A stretch of DNA of 45,025 nt from Dehalococcoidia bacterium. GTDB lineage: Bacteria > Chloroflexota > Dehalococcoidia > Lucifugimonadales > UBA3495. Below, one piece after another: positions 38,723-45,025 of this stretch; position 1 is the stretch's first letter, and each line of letters begins with the position of its first letter. A program made the position numbers and the translations under genes. The stretch lies in contig PBPE01000040.1 in NCBI GenBank assembly GCA_002724585.1, forward strand, positions 20,857 to 65,881. Reading direction: 5' to 3'. Below the pieces are notes generated by a model. That model was given only the letters and a program-made list of their open reading frames with translations. It ran no database searches and had not been told where the DNA came from.

Positions 38723-39601
38723 TTAGTCTGAAAGGAGCTGTCCGATGGGTACTTCTAAGGCCTCGGCAAGTTTTAAAACTACCCCGATCGTCAGGTTCTG
38801 TTTCCCGTTCTCGACGGCACTTATGTAGGTTCTGTCCAATGAAGAGGCTTGGGCTAATTGTTCTTGATTCCAACTTCTTCTTTTTCTCAAATCCTGTACT
38901 CTGGAGCCCATCACTATTAAGTATTCATTTAGACTTAAAGGATCCTTTGAGAGTCCTCCAAGGCGGCGAGCCTCCTGGATTGCACTGTATGCGTCGATGG
39001 CAAATCCGTCCGGTCCAAGTCCCTCAACTTGATCGCTATCTGTAACGCCGTATCCTCCTAGTAATATTCTGGGTGCATCGGGCAGTCTTCTCAATTGCGT
39101 GATTATTTGCTCTACTGTACTAAGGTCTTCTTTCATAGAAACGGATAAGGCGACAAGTTCGGGGTGGCCCTGGCGTACGAACTCAACTAAATCGTGAGTT
39201 GGTGTGTCTGCTCCTAGGAATTCAACGTCCCATCCGTCTACTAGTAAAAGGTCTGCGATCATTCGGGATCCCACGTAATGGAAATTACCTTCTACGCATG
39301 TTACAACTGCCTTGATTCCCCATTTCGTGGTAGCGTGGTAGCGCTGTCTCATTTGGTCCATAACGTCTAGTGTCATCTGGGTTGCAAGATGCTCCTGCGC
39401 TATGTTTATGTCACCGGTGTGCCACATTTCACCGACTCGAATCTGGGATTTGCCAATAATTGAAACGAGTATGCTGACTGGGCTCAGCCCTTGGCGTATA
39501 GCATCTTCTATAACAGATATCGTGGTGTCGGGATCTCTCCGGATTAGAGCGTCTAGGTAACGATCCCTCAGTTTAGTTGTTACTAAATCGTCTGTACTCA
39601 T
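38723..39601 (-). CDS. Cobalamin-binding (CarH-type) regulator with C-terminal XRE/Cro HTH
   Basis: Residues 60-71 WHTGDINIAQEH (W-x9-EH); EGNFHYVG (H108) lower-ligand motif; SVS and GGYG B12 motifs; C-term RVQDLRKRRSWNQEQLAQASSLDRTYISAVENGKQNLTIGVVLKLAEALEVPIGQLL is a classic XRE HTH. Confidence 0.92.
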   Translation of the reverse strand: MSTDDLVTTKLRDRYLDALIRRDPDTTISVIEDAIRQGLSPVSILVSIIGKSQIRVGEMWHTGDINIAQEHLATQMTLDVMDQMRQRYHATTKWGIKAVVTCVEGNFHYVGSRMIADLLLVDGWDVEFLGADTPTHDLVEFVRQGHPELVALSVSMKEDLSTVEQIITQLRRLPDAPRILLGGYGVTDSDQVEGLGPDGFAIDAYSAIQEARRLGGLSKDPLSLNEYLIVMGSRVQDLRKRRSWNQEQLAQASSLDRTYISAVENGKQNLTIGVVLKLAEALEVPIGQLLSD

Positions 39602-39762
39602 ATACGAGTCCCTCCAGTGCTATAGATAGCCGTATTTGATGTGTTTGTTCATCGTCAATGTTATCTATATTGTACACGAACGTTTTATAAACGCAAGAAG
39701 TGTACGGTTTGTTGTGTGCTTGAAATAGTCATGAATGGCGTGATTGATGACTGAACAATATA

Positions 39763-39776
39763 TAGAATATATTCTA
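39763..39776. promoter_or_regulatory. Candidate operator TAGAATATATTCTA
   Basis: Perfect 14-bp palindrome in the divergent intergenic region between the B12-XRE regulator and acyl-CoA dehydrogenase. Confidence 0.4.
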
Positions 39777-39940
39777 CATACAACAGGTGTGCAAATACTA
39801 AACAACTTAATAGTAGTTGGGGAGTTTGATTTTTTGAATGATCTAGAATAATGGGAGTAGTGATGAAGGATCTGTTGAGAGCGATGATCCGATAAGATAT
39901 ACTACGTCCGCTCTCGTTTAATTCGGAAAATGGAGGATGG

Positions 39941-41074
39941 ATGGATCTAGGTTTAACTGAAATACAGCAAATGCTGAAGAATAGTGCCAGAGAATTCCTG
40001 AGCCAGGAGTGCCCGCTTACCCTAGTCAGGGAATTAGAAGAGAGTAATAAAGGTTATTCTGAGACTTTATGGAAGCAAGTTGTAAGTCTTGGATGGACTG
40101 GTCTGGTATTTCCTGAGGAATTTGGCGGCACAGGAGCTAACTTTGCAGATCTTGCGGTGCTTTTGGAAGAGATGGGTAGAAGCTTGCTGCCTACTCCGTT
40201 CTTTTCTAGTGTTGTGTTGGGAGGCCTTACAGTTCTTGATGCTGGTTCCGATCTGCAGAAGCAAGAAGTTATTCCCGGTGTATGTGATGGGAGTCATATT
40301 CTAACGGTAGCTATGCTGGAGGAAGAAGGTTCTTACCAGCCTTGGGGTGTTCATATGACGGCCTCGAGTCAAGGTGACAGCTATGTCTTAAACGGAACCA
40401 AGTTGTTCGTTCCAGATGCAGATGCGGCTCAGTCTGTTCTAGTAGTTACACGAACAACAGAATCTTGTGATGCGAACTCTGGAATTACCATATTTGTTGT
40501 GCCTATGGATAATGAAGGCATAACTGTCAGTTTATTGAATAGTATCGGTGGGGAGCGACATTGTGAAATGCATTTCAATAATGTCACAGTTCCCAATAGT
40601 AATGTTATTGGAGAGGTGGACTTAGGTTGGCCGATAGTGGAAAAAATGTTGCAGCGTGCCGTCTCCGCTAATTGCATAGAAATGCTTGGTGGTGCCGAAG
40701 CAGTATTAGATATGACTGTCGAATACGCAAAGCAGAGAACCCAATTCGGGAGGCCAATAGGAAGTTTTCAAGCTATACAACATCACTGCGCTAATATGGC
40801 ATCAGATGTGGAAGGTAGCCGTCATATGGCATACCATGCTGCTTGGCGTATATCAGAGAACTTGGAATGTGCTAGGGAAGTATCGATGGCAAAGGTTTGG
40901 ATAACCGGTGCATATGCCAGGGTTTGTTCTACGGCTCATCAGTGTCACGGCGCGATAGGTTTCACAAAGGAGCATAATCTACAGCTTTATACAAGACGAG
41001 CCAAAGTACAGCAGCTGATGTATGGTGATGTTCATGATCACAAAACAACTGTGTTAGAGCATATTGACGACTAG
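39941..41074 (+). CDS. Acyl-CoA dehydrogenase family protein
   Basis: FPEEFGGTGANFADLAVLLEEMGR; EYAKQRTQFGRPIGSFQAIQHHCANMA; HQCHGAIGFTKEHNLQLYTRRA. Confidence 0.93.
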   Translation: MDLGLTEIQQMLKNSAREFLSQECPLTLVRELEESNKGYSETLWKQVVSLGWTGLVFPEEFGGTGANFADLAVLLEEMGRSLLPTPFFSSVVLGGLTVLDAGSDLQKQEVIPGVCDGSHILTVAMLEEEGSYQPWGVHMTASSQGDSYVLNGTKLFVPDADAAQSVLVVTRTTESCDANSGITIFVVPMDNEGITVSLLNSIGGERHCEMHFNNVTVPNSNVIGEVDLGWPIVEKMLQRAVSANCIEMLGGAEAVLDMTVEYAKQRTQFGRPIGSFQAIQHHCANMASDVEGSRHMAYHAAWRISENLECAREVSMAKVWITGAYARVCSTAHQCHGAIGFTKEHNLQLYTRRAKVQQLMYGDVHDHKTTVLEHIDD

Positions 41075-41109
41075 TACGACAAATCTTATATGTTTATGCG
41101 GAGGTAGCT

Positions 41110-41457
41110 ATGGCTACAAATCAATCAGTATTTTCGGATATCGCACGGGATCCTTTGCACCCTGCTCCTATTTATAGAGATGAACAAGTTATAGTTATTC
41201 GCGATATAAACCCGAAGGCACCTGTTCACTTGTTGATTGTTCCAATCATGCCTCTGACCTCGCTTGCGCAAATTGGCCCAAACCAAGAATCTCTTATCGG
41301 TCACATGTTTGTGGTCGCTGAAGAGATGGCTCGACGTGAAGGTGTTACTGGGACAGGATTTAGGTTGGTCCTTAACCAGGGAAGTGATTCTGGCCAAGAA
41401 ATTGATCATATGCATATGCATTTGTTAGGTGGTAGAACCCTGGGCGACATGGGCTAA
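41110..41457 (+). CDS. HIT family nucleotide hydrolase
   Basis: F.DI.....P.....YRDEQVIVIRDINPKAPVHLLIVP...GFRLVLNQGSDSGQEIDHMHMHLLGG histidine triad. Confidence 0.93.
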   Translation: MATNQSVFSDIARDPLHPAPIYRDEQVIVIRDINPKAPVHLLIVPIMPLTSLAQIGPNQESLIGHMFVVAEEMARREGVTGTGFRLVLNQGSDSGQEIDHMHMHLLGGRTLGDMG

Positions 41458-41459
41458 TA

Positions 41460-42032
41460 GTGCTGGGAATTATCGGCGTCATTAGGAATCGGGTATCTAG
41501 ATTGCCCCTTGGGCTTCAGTCACACATAAACAGAGTTGAAGAAATAGCAGCCAGACTGAGTGATAGTAATGGAGTAGACCCTGACCTAGGACGGTTAGGT
41601 GCTCTATGCCATGATGTGGCTCGAGCCATGCCAGACAGTGAATTGCTGAGTAGGGCATCTGATATGAACATGGACATCTGCACAATCGAAAGAGATATAC
41701 CAATGTTGCTCCATGGTCCTGTTGGGTCTGAAATCGTTAGGATAGAAGATGGCGTAGAGGATGAATCTATACTGAACGCGGTATATTGGCATACCACAGG
41801 AAGCGATACTCTAGATGAGATCGGCAAGATAGTTTTCCTAGCTGATAAACTTGATCCTCAAAAGAATAAAAAATACCCATATCAGAAGTATTTATATGAA
41901 TTAGCAGGTTCAAATTTGGACTTGGCTATGTTTGAGTTTCTTAGAAGGGAAGTTGATAGTCTCATACAACGCGGAAATCAGGTTCATCCGCGCATGATGG
42001 AATCTAGAGACTACTTTTCGCAACTAGTTTAA
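41460..42032 (+). CDS. HD-domain protein, YqeK-like (predicted Ap4A hydrolase)
   Basis: SHINRVEEIAARLS...GALCHDVARAMPD...HGPVGSEIV...AVYWHTTGS...KIVFLADKLDP. Confidence 0.85.
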   Translation: MLGIIGVIRNRVSRLPLGLQSHINRVEEIAARLSDSNGVDPDLGRLGALCHDVARAMPDSELLSRASDMNMDICTIERDIPMLLHGPVGSEIVRIEDGVEDESILNAVYWHTTGSDTLDEIGKIVFLADKLDPQKNKKYPYQKYLYELAGSNLDLAMFEFLRREVDSLIQRGNQVHPRMMESRDYFSQLV

Positions 42033-42097
42033 GAATAGATAATGTTTGGGGTGAATAATCTAGCCCTGCGATGTTATCTGCCGTGGAGAGCTGTGGT

Positions 42098-43090
42098 ATG
42101 AAATTTGGATTAAATCTTGGCGGTGGAAACTTACCTCATGAATCTAGAGAAGAATCACTTAATGGTCGATTGGAGAAATCTCGATTGGCTAAAAGGTATG
42201 GGTATAGTTCGATCTGGTCTGGAGCAGGGTATCTGAACAATGATTTTCACCCAATGTTGTTACTGTCAAGAGTAGCGGCTGAAGCTCCGGGGTTGAAACT
42301 AGGCATGGTAGGACTTCTTCCTCTATATCATCCTGTCGAGGTAGCTGAGCAGATAGCAACGTTAGACGTAATATGTGGCGGAAGATTTATTTTGGCACCT
42401 GCTCTTGGTTGGCGTGACTATCAATTTGACGGTTTTGGCATACCCAAGAATCAACGTTTGTCACGATTTAGGGAAGTTCTTAAGGTCATGAAACTTTTGT
42501 GGACCGAGGAACGAGTTACGTTCCAGGGAGATCACTTCAATATTAATGATGTACCGGGTGCTGGAAAGCCTTTACAGGAACCATATCCACTCATATACAT
42601 AGCGGCTAACCAGGATCGAGGAGTAGTTAGGGCTGCCAGGCAGGGAGATGGGTGGTTAGTTAGTTCAAGATCTACTATTACTACCATTTCCTCTCAAGTT
42701 CAATTATATAATGGAACAGCGGAAGAGTATTTTAAAAAGCCGTATATTTCTGCATGGAGAGAAATGTTTATCGCTGAGACTAGGGAAAAAGCGATAGATA
42801 TAGCTAGACCTCATGTGGAATGGCTGTACAAAGATAGAGCGGCCTCTGGGCATAGCAATGAATTGCCTTCAGCAGATCGCATAGATGTTGAATTTGACCA
42901 AGTTTTGAAAGATAGGTTTATCATTGGAAGTCCTGATGACTGCATTAGAGAAATATATAGATATCAGGACCTTGGCATCCAAGAGTTAATATTACGTTGC
43001 CAATGGCCTGGAATGTCTAACGAAGAATCACTAAATGCTGTAAACATGTTTGGTAAAGAAGTCCTTCCAGAATTTGCTACCAAATATTAA
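42098..43090 (+). CDS. LLM class flavin-dependent oxidoreductase
   Basis: KFGLNLGGGN...KRYGYSSIWSGAGY...PALGWRDYQFDGFGIPKNQRLSRFREVLKVMKLLWTEE; IGSPDDCIREI. Confidence 0.9.
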   Translation: MKFGLNLGGGNLPHESREESLNGRLEKSRLAKRYGYSSIWSGAGYLNNDFHPMLLLSRVAAEAPGLKLGMVGLLPLYHPVEVAEQIATLDVICGGRFILAPALGWRDYQFDGFGIPKNQRLSRFREVLKVMKLLWTEERVTFQGDHFNINDVPGAGKPLQEPYPLIYIAANQDRGVVRAARQGDGWLVSSRSTITTISSQVQLYNGTAEEYFKKPYISAWREMFIAETREKAIDIARPHVEWLYKDRAASGHSNELPSADRIDVEFDQVLKDRFIIGSPDDCIREIYRYQDLGIQELILRCQWPGMSNEESLNAVNMFGKEVLPEFATKY

Positions 43091-43109
43091 TATGCGTTTG
43101 TAATGGCGT

Positions 43110-43169
43110 GTCACATGGACCTTGATTCAAGTTTTTCTAATCTGTGTATTAAATCAGTGCCCATGTGAC
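43110..43169. terminator. Possible long-loop hairpin between convergent genes
   Basis: GTCACATGG (43110-43118) and CCATGTGAC (43161-43169) with internal CTTGATTCAAG. Confidence 0.3.
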
Positions 43170-43174
43170 TAGTT

Positions 43175-43972
43175 TTATCGGGCGTGGTATTCAGGTGGCC
43201 TTTTTTCTACAAATGATTTGCTAGCTTCCTGAAAATCTTCTGATAGATGCAGTTTTAGTGGTTGATTGTACATTTGCGCATCTGCGACAGAATGTAGCCA
43301 TGATCTTCTAGTTATTCGCACGCCGGCTCTAGAAGCTAATGGAGGAGTTTTTAGGAGTTTTTCGGCTAATTCTTCAGCTGCTTCTAAGTGTTTTCCTGTT
43401 GGGACTAGGCGGTTAATGAGTCCTAATCTATAGAGTTCACCAGCACTGATAGGTTCACCAGTTATAAGCATCTCTGTGGCGATTTTTGATGGCATGAATG
43501 CTGAAACTTTTGCCCAGACTCCACCTCCAGGCACTCCTCTTTTAGTCTCTGTGATTCCAAATAGAGTCTCTTCAGAAGCTACTATTAAGTCACATTCTGC
43601 TGCCATAGACATGCCAGCTCCCAATGCATACCCGTGAACAGCTGCAATCACAGGTTTCCAGTTTATAGAACGTCCAAGACGATGGTCTGGACTGTTTCCC
43701 CGAGCCCGTCTGGCTCGGGATTGAGGAGTCATATTGACGAATCGTTGTTTTATATCAGCGCCGGCGCAAAAGCATCTTCCGGTCCCGTAGAGGATACAAA
43801 CCCAAGCGTCCTCATCTATATCAAATTCTAACAACGCTTCTTCCATATCATCTTCAAACTGGTCTGTCACAGAATTCAATGCATCAGGTCGATTTATCAT
43901 TATGTATCCAATTTTCCCTTTTCTATCATATGTAAGTGTTTCGTATTCAGTCACGATTATCTCCTTAGGCAT
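43175..43972 (-). CDS. Enoyl-CoA hydratase/isomerase family protein
   Basis: KIGYIMINRPDALNSVT; GRCFCAGADIKQ; PVIAAVHGYALGAGMSMAAECDLIVASEETLFGITE. Confidence 0.93.
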   Translation of the reverse strand: MPKEIIVTEYETLTYDRKGKIGYIMINRPDALNSVTDQFEDDMEEALLEFDIDEDAWVCILYGTGRCFCAGADIKQRFVNMTPQSRARRARGNSPDHRLGRSINWKPVIAAVHGYALGAGMSMAAECDLIVASEETLFGITETKRGVPGGGVWAKVSAFMPSKIATEMLITGEPISAGELYRLGLINRLVPTGKHLEAAEELAEKLLKTPPLASRAGVRITRRSWLHSVADAQMYNQPLKLHLSEDFQEASKSFVEKRPPEYHAR

Positions 43973-44013
43973 AATTTATTAGAACACTAGTGCTAATTTG
44001 GCCTCAAAAACTA

Positions 44014-44043
44014 TTGACAGTAATAGAACGCGCGTTCTAAAAT
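44014..44043 (+). promoter_or_regulatory. sigma70-type promoter with palindromic operator in spacer
   Basis: TTGACA (44014-44019), TAAAAT (44038-44043); perfect palindrome TAGAACGCGCGTTCTA at 44024-44039. Confidence 0.7.
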
Positions 44044-44085
44044 AAGATCATACGTTCTATAGAACAAATATTCGAGGTGTTCTAA

Positions 44086-44415
44086 ATGGTTAGTATGATT
44101 ATATCTAAGCCTGAATTGGATTCAATCCCAGAGTTTTATCATTATGAAGATACGGGTTGTGAGGTTTCGTCATCATGTCTAAAATGCCCACTCCCCCAGT
44201 GTAAATATGATGATCCTACCTGGTATCAGAAGAACCGCAGAATAGCGAAGGATCTAAAAATATTATCCGCAATGAAAAATGAAAGTCTTACTGTAGAGCA
44301 GACAGCAGATAAATTCTCAGTGACTGTAAGGACTATATTTCGTATTATGCGTAGATGTCGTGAAGATTCTGGAGTAAATATTTCTCAGGATGAAATACAG
44401 TTATTTGCTGCCTAA
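44086..44415 (+). CDS. Small four-cysteine/HTH putative regulator
   Basis: CEVSSSCLKCPLPQC (C-x5-C-x2-C-x4-C) followed by HTH-like NESLTVEQTADKFSVTVRTIFRIMRRCRE. Confidence 0.7.
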   Translation: MVSMIISKPELDSIPEFYHYEDTGCEVSSSCLKCPLPQCKYDDPTWYQKNRRIAKDLKILSAMKNESLTVEQTADKFSVTVRTIFRIMRRCREDSGVNISQDEIQLFAA

Positions 44416-45023
44416 CCTCTAGGTAAATCAAGGCCTCGTCCAGCAATTATGTTTCGTTGGACCTCGGATGTTCCACCAGCGAGTTTGTGAGAAAAGCTTA
44501 TCATCCAATGTTCTTGTATTCTTCCACGGAGTGGCGCCCATTTATCATTCCGACCAAGAGTTCCATATGGGCCCAGTATTTTTAAAGCGGATTCAGTTAC
44601 CCTTTGTAACGTTTCACTACCAAAAACTTTACTTATTGAAGCTTCTTTATTCGGTACCAGGTCTTCTCCTTGTAGATATGCCACGTTGTAGGCCAGCAAT
44701 CTAGCGGTTTCACATTCTACATATCTATCGGCTAGTAACTCCTGTACCCAAGGGATGTCTGACATTATCTGTCCATTCTTCTTAGTCTCATTGGCATACT
44801 CGCGTATTTCATCTAGTAATCTACGTGCCATAGCAGAATAATCTATCCCTGAGCGCTCAAAATCCAATAAAGTAACAGCGACATACCACCCTTTATTTTC
44901 TTCGCCGACTATATTACTTCTTGGAACTCTTACGTTATCGAATATAACTTGATTGAACTCGTGCCCTCCTGCCATATTTATGATTGGACGAACTTCTATG
45001 CCCGGGGTTTTCATATCAATCAA
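44412..45023 (-). CDS. Acyl-CoA dehydrogenase, C-terminal part (truncated by window end)
   Basis: FDNVRVPRSNIVGEENKGWYVAVTLLDFERSG; AGGTSEVQRNIIAGRGLDLPRG C-terminus. Confidence 0.92.
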   Translation of the reverse strand: MIDMKTPGIEVRPIINMAGGHEFNQVIFDNVRVPRSNIVGEENKGWYVAVTLLDFERSGIDYSAMARRLLDEIREYANETKKNGQIMSDIPWVQELLADRYVECETARLLAYNVAYLQGEDLVPNKEASISKVFGSETLQRVTESALKILGPYGTLGRNDKWAPLRGRIQEHWMISFSHKLAGGTSEVQRNIIAGRGLDLPRG

Positions 45024-45025
45024 TA

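Noticed and set aside
1-45025. CRISPR arrays, prophage, transposases or toxin-antitoxin/defence islands
   Set aside because: No regularly spaced repeats, integrase, transposase or recognised defence genes found; the lone HNH-like gene is not enough.

Overview
The window is AT-rich bacterial DNA, densely coded, with about 49 supportable protein genes and one tRNA-Ile(GAU). Family content resembles marine Chloroflexota (SAR202-like), but that is inference from protein families only. The left third (about 1-15 kb) is a degradative region: two LLM flavin monooxygenases, two CaiB/BaiF CoA-transferases, a MaoC-like dehydratase, a PanE-like reductase, an amidohydrolase, MFS transporters and a dihydroxyphthalate-decarboxylase/NMT1-like protein. 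The middle (15-29 kb) holds SMP-30, cupin, CoA-binding, a DUF1800/DUF1501/NHL trio, Fur, RecF, MscS, tRNA-Ile, a cyclase, HNH, gamma-glutamyltransferase and a HesB-like protein with a Gly/Cys repeat tail. The most interesting part is 29.2-39.8 kb. There a long minus-strand, probably light-responsive gene set lies next to a regulator at 38723-39601. It encodes a DUF378-like membrane protein, three small unknown proteins, a DICT-like sensor, a photolyase, two SDRs, a TIGR01777 epimerase and an FAD oxidoreductase. The regulator has a CarH-type cobalamin-binding core with the exact W-x9-EH signature plus the two candidate axial histidines, but a C-terminal XRE/Cro-type HTH instead of the N-terminal MerR domain. 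Palindromic TAGAA..TTCTA elements recur upstream of this operon, upstream of the regulator, and in the promoter of a separate four-Cys/HTH mini-regulator at 44086.
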